From positions 12,199,519 through 12,263,518 of the forward strand of contig NC_135569.1 of assembly GCF_964340395.1 (NCBI RefSeq): a stretch of DNA of 64,000 bases, given 5' to 3'. The translations under genes were made by a program, and so were the position numbers. The notes beneath the pieces were generated by a model. It was not told where the DNA came from and ran no database searches. It was given only the letters and a program-made list of their open reading frames with translations. Origin of the DNA: Glandiceps talaboti. Its lineage: Eukaryota; Hemichordata; Enteropneusta; Spengelidae. Shown in pieces: positions 52,801 through 64,000 of the stretch (position 1 is the first letter of the stretch; each line of letters opens with the position of its first letter).

Positions 52801-54612
52801 ATGCCTCTACCCGGCAACTGTTTTTCACATCAGAATGTTAATACTAATCTGGACTGGGCTTTGAAAATGAGAAGATTTGAACTATTCAATATTTATCTCA
52901 AGTGACATTTAATCGAAAAAGGACTCGACCTTTAATGTGTTTAACGATGAATGGTTAGAAATATAGTCGCTGTCTTTTTGTGTGAAATATTAAAGTGGTA
53001 ATGTAACACCCCTCACGTATCACAACTTAACAGACTGACCATTGTAACAAAGAGTAGTGCTGATTAGCAAGTAAGTGATTATGTCGGTACACACACAGCA
53101 ATGTCAATATTATAGTTCTGTGCTGAATACAAGACTTTAATATATGCATTGTGTCGGTGAACCGGCAAAATACTAGGATTCGTTGAAATATGATATCGTC
53201 GTATTTTATATCATGTTCGTAGCACACAGCAGCTGTTCTTTATACTGTGCGAAAATATATTGAAGTCCACCCTGGCCCAAAATGGTTGACACTAATTTAG
53301 AGTCCATTTAGTTCAGTGGACATTTTTAAGTAACTCATTAGTAACAGATACAGTGCACTTTAAATAACCAAAGGTGACGTTTGTTCAGAACTTATATGCT
53401 TATGAACTTGTTGTTTGGCATATTTGTTTGTGTTAAATAACTGATTTTGCTTTGTTCATTTTGTAGCATGGTTGTTGGCGGTGAGGGCGTTTGTTATCCT
53501 GACTATTATCTGCAATGTTGCTGCTATCGTCGTTGTAATAGTGGGCTATTTCCTGAAACAACAATTGTTCTACAGACTTGGAGCACTCATACTGTTTACA
53601 GCCTGTAAGTCACATGTCAGTTATAAACCTTTCTCAAACAACCACAGTGACCTGCATAACATTGCACTTTTAAAGTTAAGTGTTGAACATATATACACAG
53701 TTACTAAATCTTACATTATTCAATGAACTTTAAACTTAAACAATCTACAAAGGGTCTAAATGGAAAAAAAGTTATACCCTTCATTTCAGACCTCTATATT
53801 GATATGAGCAGATGGGCTGGGGGGTCATTTATGATGCAGAGAGGACAAAGATACATGTACACCAGTCACATATTTTCACGTAATAATATTGACGGTAGAC
53901 CATCGATTTTAGCTAGCTGTTCGTCTCAGTAAAAACATTCAAAGAGAAAGTTGAGTATATTCAAATGGAAATTCATCTGTGTTGGTAAACCATAGTATTC
54001 AATTTAACGTTTGTTCCAAACACCACTCGAACATTTTACCTGAAATTTTCGACTGCAAGCTTCAGTCTTTGTCAACAGTTTGACCCACTATTCAGTCCAC
54101 GTGACCTTATGGACATGTGAGCCTAATAAGGGGTTATATGTGCCTGGACATCCAAATCGAATCACCAGGACATTCAGTTAACATAAACAATGTAAATATT
54201 CTTGACACCGAAACTAGACATTTTGAACGGGGAGTGAAAGAAGCCATCTACATGTAAGTAAATGTTGAAACGTCTGTATGCAAACTAGACAGCATTGTAG
54301 TACAGGGTCCAACATCCCATTACTGTGAATGTGTTATCTTGTCTACAAGTACAAGTTCAACATCATATATTTTTTTTACAAGCTTCTGTTTTCTTTATTT
54401 CAGGCCTATTCTTGTTGATAGCAGTTATCGTGTTTCCAAGTATGTTTATGCAGAGTGATGTAGTCTTGTACCGAGGCTCTTGGGAGCTTGGATGGTGTTA
54501 TGGTGTGGCATGGGGAGGCTGGTGTTTTTTACTCGCTGGAGGAATTCTTCTGTTGTGCGATGAGGATAAAGAAATTTACCACGATGAAAGGGTCTACTAC
54601 TCGGAAGCGTAA
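46858..54612 (+). CDS. Claudin/PMP22-like four-transmembrane protein
   Basis: Three exons, 46858-47104, 53467-53604 and 54404-54612, join in phase 1 twice to give 594 nt (197 residues) ending in TAA. Exon 1 has TM1 (RLIGFVSACIALPVMLACCI) and an extracellular loop with DRW, GLWTEC and a second cysteine in IKCYD, the W-GLW-C-C signature of the claudin superfamily. Exon 2 carries an invariant-looking R before TM2 (AVRAFVILTIICNVAAIVVV). TM3 spans exons 2-3 (LGALILFTACLFLLIAVIVF) and TM4 is GVAWGGWCFLLAGGILLLC. The two loop cysteines are 22 residues apart, wider than the 8-10 of classical claudins, and the C-terminus (YSEA) lacks the usual YV PDZ ligand. A junctional or membrane-organising role is likely but the subfamily is unresolved. 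Confidence 0.88.
50695..51027. mobile_element. Inverted-repeat element family R, copy 1
   Basis: The left end GTGGTTCCGGTTACGCTCAA pairs with the right end GGTCGGGTAACCGGAACC. About 330 nt, no coding potential. It is in the first intron of the claudin-like gene. The right half is shared with 56.4 kb. Confidence 0.65.
51932..52118. repeat. Long palindrome (foldback element 3)
   Basis: Left arm CAGCAAAACTTAATTTCATC onward pairs with right arm ending GATGAAAAGTTTTGCTG. Internal blocks AGAGTGTTCCAATATTTCGA / TCGAAATATTGGAACACTCT and GCCATCTTCA / TGAAGATGGC also pair. A short unpaired loop sits near 52020. It lies in the large intron of the claudin-like gene, 190 nt before another inverted-repeat element. 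Confidence 0.87.
52308..52640. mobile_element. Inverted-repeat element family T, copy 4
   Basis: CCTGTTTGATACAACCATGC near the left end pairs with GCATGGGTTCATCAAACAGA near the right. Internal GGCGCCAATGTTTTGA matches copy 3. Small frames at both ends share the same peptide-like string because the arms are inverted repeats, not because they are genes. Confidence 0.75.
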
Positions 54613-54791
54613 TCAAAACAAGGGTCAACTTGTCAACGGACAACCCGTCTCGCGTGATTTACGTGATACTAGATATCGCGAGATCAACTACTAACTAGCT
54701 AGGTCTGTGATAATTCGAAAACCTTCAAACTACATTCGGTTTATCCTATGGAGAACAATAACTTATTGCGCCTTCCTTTTATATTTCCAAA

Positions 54792-54833
54792 AATAAAAAT
54801 AGTCTCCCAAAAATTAAAAGTGGTTAAAATAAA
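54792..54833 (+). terminator. Candidate polyadenylation signals of the claudin-like gene
   Basis: Two AATAAA hexamers, at 54792-54797 and 54828-54833, follow the TAA stop by about 180 and 216 nt. Position and duplication are typical of a 3' UTR end. Confidence 0.45.
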
Positions 54834-56209
54834 AGTTTGTAAAAAAATTGACATTCAACAAGAAATATTTTATTATTACTGCACTTTTTGATGATGAACA
54901 TGCTAATCAATAGCAATGGTTTGAAATTTTCAAAGGTTTAAAACTTCAACTCCAAGGAGATTGTTTCATTTTTCAAAAACATTTTTTTCAGAAGTGTGTA
55001 GATAGAGTACGAATTTAGTTTTAATAATAGGATATAAGTGTACGTCTTTTTGAAATTATGCCACTTCGAGAAGTCTCACTGTCTCAGTGTAGTTTACAAC
55101 ATTACAACTTGGGTTACACTAATTATGTTTGTTTGTTGGTTGTGTTCTTTTTGTGGTCGTAAAATACCGATTTCTCTTTACGGCGTCCATAGACCCGTGA
55201 CCTGACCTTCACAAATGTTGAGGGCAGTACATTTTCTTTCCTTATCTCTCAGTAGTGTGTTATTATTTTATGCTTTTTAAGCGACATCTTTTCCAGAAGA
55301 CTTGGCAATAGTACAAATCTTTACCATTGCTAAGATGGCTTGTGCTAAAATTAACATATTAATTCCTCGTCAGTTTTACACTGTATTCCATTTTGACATT
55401 CATCTTGTTACTTTAACCTTAGACACTTTCTTGACCTTGTGCACGTGACCAATTAGGGTATATATAGTTTGAAAGATCCACTTCCTTGTTTTAATAGTTT
55501 GTATTTGTAGCTTACAAATAGTGGGGGACGGCGGGGATGGGGTGGGGTGTCTGGAAATGTTGATCAAAAACTCATTATACAGATTGGATGTTTTCATACT
55601 GATTCTAACTGTCAGTAAACTTGATACTATGCTGGGATTGGCAGCAACAAGACTTCGGTGGCGAGAGGAATTAGTAGTGTGGCTGTCCAGACGGGGGTAG
55701 CGAGTGCAGACGTGAGCGGATCAACGGCTGGACCTGTCAGACTAGGACATATCTCGTTCGAACAGTTGACTAAGGATTACAACTTATCGTTAAAGTTACT
55801 CTGTAGCATGTCATTTTTGAAATCCAATTATGTTCTCATCCCGAGGTTCTCATATACCGTAATTACGGGTATGATGTTTAAAAAACATATGATCGTTTTA
55901 TTTTCATAATTTCATTGTATTACTGTGGTCGTTGACTAAACAGCAAACGTATCAACCCTGTAATATATATTTTGTGATATTCGAAGGAAATGCAGAATTA
56001 TTTTTTGTAATGAGAACGCCCTCACCGCCAGATGTAGATGTGGTAAAATTCACGTCACAGTTTAATTGATAAGTTTGCATAGGGTTTTTAATCTGAGATG
56101 CATAATTCTACTTCTTGGTGGGTTATTTACTAAGGTGTCAGTAATTCGCGACAAGCTGCCAAGTTTCGTAAGTTTACGCATACATTAGGCGAAAAAATAA
56201 TTACGTGTT

Positions 56210-56495
56210 TCCAATTTATAATAATGACTTTAGAAAATAGGGTAGGGAGGTCGGGATTTTATTTTTTCATTTTACCTTTTTAAGTGTTTATAGTTTTGAA
56301 AACTATTGCTTTGTCCCAAAAACAAACAGAATGGCTGTTATAATGCCCCTTCTGTGATAGTTTGATGAAGTATGTACATACATCACTAGGGAAAGAAAAC
56401 AGACATGCTTGGAGGTCAAGAAGACAAAAAATGTTTAGGGTCGGTGTTTTAAACTAGGTAGGTCGGTCGGGTTATCGAAAAACAATTGTTTTGTT
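56210..56495. mobile_element. Inverted-repeat element family R, copy 2
   Basis: AGGGTAGGGAGGTCGGGATT at the left and AAAAAATGTTTAGGGTCGGT plus GGTAGGTCGGTCGGGTTATC at the right match copy 1 at 50.7-51.0 kb. Intergenic. Confidence 0.6.
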
Positions 56496-56947
56496 TTGTT
56501 TTGTTTTAGTAAAGATAGCTAATATGTATAACACTATTATGTGACAATGTTATATTTTGGATAGCTAACTATTGTTTGGTAAAACCATTGTTTATGAGAC
56601 ATTCAAAATAGTTGATATCAAAATTAAAAATTAAGAAATGGTTTTATGATTACAAAGTTTATCATTTCCCTACAAATGCGTTGTACAATATTTTGAAGTC
56701 TAATAAGGCACTGAGGAATGTCTTGATATTTCAGTTGGAATGGTTTGATATTGAACTTGACAAAATTAAACGTTTATATGTAGTTTTCGGGAATACCGTG
56801 TATATTTTCATATCAAATACACTCCTTAAAATAGATGTTCATTTCAACCTCTTTAACCGATTTCGTTTCAATATGCTGTTTGATTTTCGCATCTATTCAG
56901 CGGTTAAAGTAACACATTCGGCTAACTAAGATATTTTGTTATGCTGT

Positions 56948-57110
<163 letters not shown>

Positions 57111-57837
57111 ATCAACTAGGGGAAGGATTTCTGTGTTTTATATCATCACTTTTAACTTTATAAAGTTATTAAAAATGCTATATCACAACTCAGAAATATC
57201 ATTTACTACATATATCTTGTATAGTGCATTTTAATGACTAGATTTTAATATTTTATTTTTGCTGTTTTGCTGAGTGTTTCTCTCTGTTGATCATAAGTTG
57301 AATAATGTAATTGTAACATTTTCATTATTAACTTTGACTAAACTACCATTTGTTCACTGTTCATAAGCAACAGTTTACCGTTTTGATCGACAGAGGGCGC
57401 ACCTTTTGGCAAAACTATATACTATCATTTGCTATATGGTGATTTTACAGGCATTCGTGAAACTTCAAGAGATTTACGCATTTTAGTCATGTGTGTATAG
57501 TCACGGTCGTGACCTTGTCTTACTGGACTATGAAGAAGAAGAAGAGGGGGTCCTTTTTAATTCAAAGTATTGAAATAACAAAATAGTCTATGTTAATGAA
57601 TTTAACTTCACTTTGCACCAAAACATACTAGCTCATCAAAGCTTTCGCCAGGTATCCATGGCTTCGTTAGTGTTTTCTGTTGTCTCGACGCGTGCACGAG
57701 ACAATTATCCCAAATGGTTGGAATTGGTAACGTCCCCATCACAATTCATTGAGGGCGGTTGTGAAGTCCGTATATGAATTACTTCCATAACGTCCTTCCA
57801 AACCTGCCAGGTTAACAATCCAGAATTTTAGACATAG

Positions 57838-58217
57838 ACTTACTACCAAACCAGAGTGACTATACAGTTTCAATTAGTCTTTGTTTACATTTCGCACTAA
57901 GTCTTTTGTCTTTTTTGTTACAAATCATATCATGCATATGTAACAAATACCAACACTGATAGCGCGTATGCACATAAAATGGTACATTTTATCTCACTGG
58001 CAACACGAATCAACATCATTGTCAGACGAAACAGGGGGGGGGGGGGGTCAACCACAAAACTGTATTTGTGTTCATAGTGGGATAAAATGTAACATATTCA
58101 TGTATGTGCGCGCTATCAGTACCTGTATTTTGTTTTTGTAATTTGTTGCAAAAAAACGTGTGATGTAAAAAAAAAATCAAATAAAACTCTGTAATCTTTC
58201 TGGTTTAGTTGTAACAT
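57838..58217. mobile_element. Inverted-repeat element family P, copy 2
   Basis: TTACTACCAAACCAGAGTGA at the left pairs with TCTTTCTGGTTTAGTTGTAA at the right; the internal ATAAAATGGTACATTTTATC and GGGATAAAATGTAACATATT match copy 1. The centre carries a poly-G run where copy 1 has (TG)n. Confidence 0.65.
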
Positions 58218-58426
58218 TTGTTTGCCCAGATGAACTATAGTGCCACGTTTTATGCAATTTGAAACAACGCACAATATTGCACAAGATATATATAAATCAA
58301 AGGAATTAGGTAGAGATATCGAAATTGTTATATTATTTAGTTGTTGATCTAAGCAATAAAATTACTCACAACTCCAAAGCTAAATTTTCGTTGTGTATGA
58401 ATTATTTATTTATTCGCTATCCAACA

Positions 58427-58628
58427 GGCATTGCCCAATAACAGGAGGAAGGTTCAGGAAACCGGATATCCGGAGTTGGGGGGGGGGGGACGTGCATCGT
58501 TCGGTAGACTCAAACTAAACTTACAGACATCTTCTTTACTAACAGCGCGGTAAATTGAATGAAACCCTGAATGGGCTCGAACCCCGACCGCATTGGTAAG
58601 AGGCAAGTTTAACCACTCGGCCACCGAC
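58427..58628 (-). mobile_element. tRNA-derived SINE-like element, copy 2
   Basis: The minus strand starts GTCGGTGGCCGAGTGGTTAA, a near-perfect Ser/Leu-type A box, with B box GGTTCGAGCCC at 58573-58583. The body (CTACCGAACGATGCACG, CCGGATATCCGGTTTCC) aligns with the copy at 28.7 kb. A poly-G expansion at 58478-58490 interrupts it. Confidence 0.78.
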
Positions 58629-59588
58629 AACCCATTATGTAAGGATAGTGTCTGGTTTTGTATAAATAAAGCTGGCGAACGAATTTGAAAGTGAACGGTT
58701 GAAATCCATGGATTTAGAGATGAAAAACAATACTCTGTATACGTAAGGCCTATTTTGTCATTTCTGATTTGAATGAATATACCTGATGAAGCGATAGTTT
58801 AATGTACATTTTTCGAAGTTTAAACTGCATAGATTTCTCTGTGTTGATGTTTATTGAAAGTCACTTCAAGGTACATAGTATTCAAGTCTTGTGCAATTTA
58901 TCAGTCTTGTGCAATTTATTGAGTTACACAAACAAGGACTTGGCACATATGTTGTTTCACATTGATGTTTCAAGTAGGACGCCGTGACAAAGTTGTCTTA
59001 TAAATTAAAAATCGAAAATAAATACACAGTCCTCATCCATTTGGCCACTTTAAAATCATCATTACCATCATTAGCTAGAAGGTAACTGACAGTTATCGTC
59101 ACAGGCTTATCGTTATTCCTTGCATAATTCCTTAATGAAATTGCAATACATTAAATGGAATTAATATCATATGTAAAGCGGATCACGTGTTACTAGTACT
59201 GTTTCTCAGTGAAGAAACACCTGCTGAACCATCATGAATGGACCTGATAACTTCGAAGTTTCATACATGTGTTGGTTTTGCTCTTAACATTTTCTTTGGT
59301 GTATTCATTGTTAGATATACCTCAACTACAACCCCTGATACTGGTAAGTTGATTTCGTTAAACAAATAGATAATCTTAGATGTAAATTGTAATGAACAGC
59401 TGTTTGGAAATGTTCTATTTTAATTTATACAAATAGTTAATGAGTACAAAAACGGCATTTCATTCATTACAATACCATGGGATTGAATGGATCAAAGATG
59501 CACAATCTAGTATCTTTGTTTGCTGCTTCGCCCTTGACCTTTAGAATTAGTGGGTAAATCATCATTGCCAGATGAAAAAATATTGTGT

Positions 59589-59672
59589 TTAATTGTAGGA
59601 GGGGAATTGAAAATTGTTGAGCCCATGACAAAAACTTGATTGCTCAAAATGATTTCTCCCCAGATCCCCCTC
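59589..59672 (-). CDS. Possible terminal exon of the right-edge gene
   Basis: After a good TTTTGATTTACAG acceptor, an 84-nt frame in phase 0 (compatible with the exon ending at 61040) reads EGDLGRNHFEQSSFCHGLNN then FQFPSYN and TAA. It would close the protein 27 residues after the DVCR sequence. No second independent support exists; a longer or different 3' end is possible. An alternative acceptor 30-40 nt upstream gives another frame but the wrong phase. Confidence 0.35.
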   Translation of the reverse strand, partial: EGDLGRNHFEQSSFCHGLNNFQFPSYN

Positions 59673-60299
59673 CTGTAAATCAAAAGGTAGCCTGATATGA
59701 ATCCACACGTACACTCGACCAGCAATTGTTATTTTAATAATCAACATGCAAGTTGAACTTGACTTCAAAATATAATACATATCTTAATACAAACTAAGTA
59801 AGTATAGAAAAAATGAAAACTAGTTTGCGATTGTAAATCACCAGCTTTATTCAACAATACACTCACAACTTCGGCAGTGTATTAACAAATAATATTGTTA
59901 CACTTATATTCATATACATCGTAAGTACGAAGCTCCAAACTGCAATTATGACTTGAATGACTTGAAGCTTGTGTCATGACACTACGTGTTTAGTATAGTA
60001 AAAGATAGCGTGTCTGGAAAACAATTGTCCTCAAGGCGCCCTATTGTTTCATATTCACGGACCTAAGCGTCATTCACGTAATTTACATATAGTCACGTTT
60101 AGACAATAGACATTCCAAGTTTTCCTGTATTACTGATTTGTAAAGTTTAACTTTAAGTCACTCGATATGTGATATGTGATATTTAGAAGAACAACATATA
60201 TATACTTGTAATCTGTGATCTTCTTTAAACTTACAACTTTACAGTGCATAATGTACTTAACAATATATCTGTCTGTACGTCTGTATGCTTACATACGTA

Positions 60300-60375
60300 C
60301 ATATGTATGTAAGTAAGTATGTATGTAAGTATGTATGTATGTATGTATGTATGTATGTATGTATGTATGTATGTA

Positions 60376-60412
<37 letters not shown>

Positions 60413-60455
60413 ATGTATGTATGTATGTATGTATGTATGTATGTATGTATGTATA
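60300..60455. repeat. (TATG)n microsatellite
   Basis: TATG units with a (TG)n middle. If the terminal exon at 59589 is real, this lies in the last intron of the right-edge gene. Confidence 0.95.
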
Positions 60456-61039
60456 TGTTTGGGGTTGTGTGTATATTTGTATTCAGTGTCAAGTCCACCC
60501 GGGCATCAGGGTGCTGATTTCAGCCATCGGCTCTTTGCTCCCAATGTCATCATGTGGTAGTATGTGAATTAACTCAGACGATTACACAGACATAGTACGG
60601 CATTGTTGTTAGATCTTGGAGACACCTACAAGGTAAAAACCCCCAAACCATTTAGCATTTAAAGGTCACAAAACATTTAATGCATATTAAGCTATTAACC
60701 TGTAATGAGATGACATTAAAATACGACATGGTTGGTGCTCCATACTAATCTAAGATGCATAAAATACACGATAGCTTAACTTGTTTGATCGCCGCCAACA
60801 ACAGAAATTGAGAGTTTGGTAAACAATTACGTATGACAGTTTTCAACCTCATCTGATGAAATATAAATGAATGTTATAATTTTGTAATGTATTTATTCTT
60901 TTATGTAAATCATGGGAACAAATCGGATATATATGCAAATAAATGGTTGATTGATTTTAAACTATGGTTCATTTCCAATCTTTGCTAAAATTAATGTATT
61001 TGTGTATTCGATTGTACATAAATATATATGTTATCTTAC

Positions 61040-61512
61040 CCTGCATACATCATGTCTCCATTGCCCTTCACCATCACCCAAATAGTTACATCTGTGCTGA
61101 ACCATGTCCACAGTAAAGTTGGTCTGAATGTCTGCAATGGTGAAATGTTACCATTTTTAAATAGATTGATTTACAAATTGAATAACTGGCTCAGGTTGTT
61201 TTTAGTGAGTAATCGTTTAATAGTCTTCTCTTCATTGCTTCATAGATCATTAATACAAAGTTATAGTTGACTAGATCAACAGTTCTTTTATGTTGAGTAG
61301 CTTTTGATAGGTTATCACTCTATTACTTATTCCATTCAATGATTACGAAAGAATTTTCGAACATTTGACGTGATCATATGAGTACAAGCATTGCAATTCA
61401 CCTTCAAATTTTCATAGTTTATGGGCATTCAAAAAAAAAGTCAGAATACACCCTTTCTCTCAAACAACAGAAAACCGTTAATTTACCTAACTGTGTGAGT
61501 GTATGTGTGCGA

Positions 61513-61574
<62 letters not shown>

Positions 61575-64000
61575 CTATATAAGCACACTGCATTTTTGTC
61601 ATTGTCATTAGCAAATAAGACAAATCGTCATCAAGATAAATTGTTATCCCTTTATCTTCGGGTATTACAAACACACTACGCTTCTCTTCCATTCTGAGGT
61701 CACTCACCTGCTGGCAAGTCAAAGTTAAATGTATAATATCCATTATACCAGATTTCATGTTCTGGGACGAACACATCGAACGATGTACCATTTATCTTGA
61801 CGGCTGCAGTGTATATCCACTCACTGGTGTTTCTACGTATATTCTCGTAATACACCTTAACAGTTGTGTTTGCCAGAATGTGTGATGTGCCAACAAGAGT
61901 AAGTTGCAGGGCAGCAAATGGCTGGGAGACCTGTCACATGGTATAATATAGGCATAGAGTTTGTTAAGAGGAACAGAGGCGAGGCTGTTTTCATATTTAA
62001 TAGCGTTCATTTAGGGAACTAGAGAAAGTCATTTTAAATAGAGCTGTAAACATGGGCTTATCTAGCTTAGAATTAAAAATCCTATTCTACATCGGGGTGA
62101 CATTCTGGAAAAACAGGAACGTCACATATCTTTATCATTTTCTTAAACCATTTCTCAGTTTATTGTTTCAAAAGGTGTGAACCTTCTTAACTTTTAAATT
62201 AATGCCTCGCCTGGATGAAGAGAACCCCAAGTTTGTCAATATTTAATTCATTTTAGAGATGTTGTGCGATGTAGAATTAGTGTAAATGTCCCTAAAATGC
62301 AGCTATTAGATGTAACCAGTCATTCTTTTGCTCCCCTTGAAAGTAGCTAAAAGTATTTTGCTGTTAATCTTCGTGTTTATGCATATGGATATTTGGTTGG
62401 TCACGCAGGCAGCTCTAGGATCAAACGACAAAATGTACATTTGAACTACTATAGTAGTAAAGTTATATACATATATAATATTTAATTAGCTGTTATTCCA
62501 ATAATATTTGTTATTTTCTAGGCCAAGATAAACATGACTGAACTATGAGGGCTTTGTCAATAACAGTGATAAAATTCCCCAGATCAACAATATTTTCCAG
62601 CCGAATGAAGACAATATGTGGAGATGATATACCTCTACATAAATAATTTATGAAAGATGATGGCAGTTTTGAACGTTATAACTCATACCAATCTATGATG
62701 TACTAGATTTACAACTACTAGGGTATAAAGTCCTCTTTTTCTTCGAACGTGTTTATCTTAGCCTGCATAAGGTATAAATGTTAGGATTACATATTTATAC
62801 ATGAATGACATAGGTATTATCTTTCCAAAGGTATACATACCATGAAGAATTCGATGGTATAACTACCACTATAGTGTATCAAAATATTTACAACATTTAC
62901 CTGTCCACTCCAGGTATAATTCTTCCAATTGTCTGCATGGGTTGCCATCACCTTTTCACTGAGGTATCTTCCAGGCGACAGTTTTCCTAACCAAACTCCA
63001 ATATCTTCCTTCGTATCAGTTACTGTAAAATCAAGGCAGGCAATCGTATTGGATCACCTGGTCAGCTTAAGATTTATGTATTACAGAGACTTAGCCGAAA
63101 TTCTTACAAATGCTTTATGGTGTATAATGATCTAGGTAGTTAAATTATGCATACACGAATCAATCGAGTCATCTATAATAAATAAATGGGTCTCAATGAC
63201 ATGATTGTAAATGATTGTCGACATTATTTAAACAATAATGTACGCCCTCCCAGCCCATAATGGACGAAAGCAAACTTTGAACGACATAATGGGCGAGGCG
63301 ACAGCCGAGCCCATTATGGAGTGCAAAGTTTGCTTGAGTCCATTATGGAATTGGAGGGCGTACATTATTGTTATTATTTTATAGTTTTGCCAATTCCAGT
63401 GAATTTGTAGTCCGAGAAACGCAAAACAACGTATAATATACACAGCGCTGAACATCGTCTGCCATGTTCGGCCCGGAAGGTGAATACTAATCATAGCGAC
63501 ACACGTACGTACACGTACACACACATACACTTTAATGAACTGCTGTGAACACAAATTTGTTTCATGAATGCGTCGTATTTTTAAACAGTGGAAATGACAA
63601 TCATAAGTAACAACATACATTTCGAAAAAATACCTAGTCGTATGAAGAAACAGAACAAATAAGCTTGTATTGTTATGCTCGTTCCGGGGCAGCGATACCC
63701 AGTAACGGAGTACATTATCAGTAATAATGTACAGCGATGACGTCACAAAATTCACTTGAATTGGTAATGCTATAATATAATGTTTGTTAATGTGGAGTCC
63801 TGGTGTAGGAATATACCCCTGCTTCATCTTTTTTATAGGGAACTACATACAATGAGTCTGTGGCCAGCTTTTTAAGGACATACGTTTCATAACAATTACT
63901 CAAGCGATTTGGGGAAAACTGCAAAAAATCTAATTTATAGTTTATGTAGTCTAAGCAGGCTTACCATTTATCTTGGTCCCATTGGTAAAGGTGTATGTCG
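61040..64000 (-). CDS. 3' part of an unrecognised extracellular protein (5' end outside window)
   Basis: Four exons join without stops: 63965-64000 (partial), 62901-63022, 61708-61930 and 61040-61131, in phases 1, 0 and 1. They encode about 157 residues: TYTFTNGTKIN, DTKEDIGVWLGKLSPGRYLS, NWKNYTWSGQVSQPFAALQL, VKVYYENIRRNTSEWIYTAA, VKINGTSFDVFVPEHEIWYN, GYYTFNFDLPADIQTNFTVD, RCNYLGDGEGQWRHDVCR. Splice sites are good (TTTTACAG, TTGCAG acceptors; GTAAAT, GTGAGT, GTAAGA donors). Many N-glycosylation sequons and alternating strands indicate a secreted or extracellular beta-rich region. I do not recognise the family. The last exon resembles the start of a GPS-type Cys/Trp box (see finding). Confidence 0.65.
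61509..61572. repeat. (TG)n microsatellite
   Basis: About 30 TG units in the intron between exons 61708-61930 and 61040-61131 of the right-edge gene. Confidence 0.95.
63231..63372. repeat. Long palindrome (foldback element 2)
   Basis: Arms start AACAATAATGTACGCCCTCC and end GGAGGGCGTACATTATTGTT, with internal matching CCATAATGG and GCAAACTTTG blocks and a centre GGGCGAGGCGACAGCCGAGC. It lies in an intron of the right-edge gene. It abuts a second inverted pair (ATTTTATAGTTTTGCCAATT near 63376; AATTGGTAATGCTATAATAT near 63758), the same arrangement as the element at 6885. Confidence 0.85.

Noticed and set aside
55658-55909. Small frame in a GC-richer patch
   Set aside because: Looks gene-like at first (SSVAVQTGVASADVSG) but has no homology I recognise, no splice context and drifts into AT-rich sequence.
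63228-63827. A 199-codon minus-strand frame
   Set aside because: It runs through the foldback palindrome and its neighbour element; no motif and no phase match to the adjacent exons.

Overview
The window is metazoan nuclear DNA. Genes are split by GT-AG introns, many exons are phase-1/phase-1 extracellular modules, the base composition is AT-rich, and introns and intergenic DNA are full of tetranucleotide microsatellites and short inverted-repeat transposons. The domain set (kringle, Link, CUB, C-type lectin, hevein-like cysteine module, SEA, claudin-like) suggests a marine invertebrate, perhaps a non-vertebrate deuterostome such as an amphioxus or hemichordate; that assignment is inference only. 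No rRNA, intact tRNA gene, CRISPR array or bacterial-type feature was seen.

Layout. (1) About 17.8 kb down to position 1, minus strand: the 5' and central part of a giant secreted mosaic protein. I rebuilt 24 exons (about 1,667 residues) by splice sites and reading phase: signal peptide, kringle, EGF, Link, hevein-like module, CUB, an unnamed beta-rich module, three CUBs, C-type lectin, EGF, three CUBs, and the first half of a second C-type lectin. The gene runs off the left edge. (2) 17.8-31.7 kb: intergenic, no supportable gene, but several transposon families, a nested insertion, SINE-like DNA, telomere-like DNA and minisatellites. (3) 42.5 kb down to 32.0 kb, minus strand: a complete 14-exon gene for a 720-residue type I membrane protein with an Ig domain, one clear SEA domain and a second SEA-like region, one transmembrane helix and a long tyrosine-containing tail. 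An intron carries a decayed reverse-transcriptase fragment touching a splice donor, and a 30-nt exon follows a (CT)n tract of about 150 nt. (4) 46.9-54.6 kb, plus strand: a complete three-exon claudin/PMP22-like four-helix membrane protein of 197 residues. It is transcribed divergently from gene 3. (5) 59.6-64.0 kb, minus strand: the 3' part of an unrecognised extracellular protein that enters from the right edge, four well-supported exons plus one possible terminal exon.

The three better-understood genes all encode cell-surface or extracellular-matrix products, but nothing in the sequence proves they work together. Most long open frames in the window are translations of (CATA)n, (TATG)n or (TCTA)n repeats and are not genes. 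Exon borders come from reading splice consensus and phase by eye; transcripts were not available.
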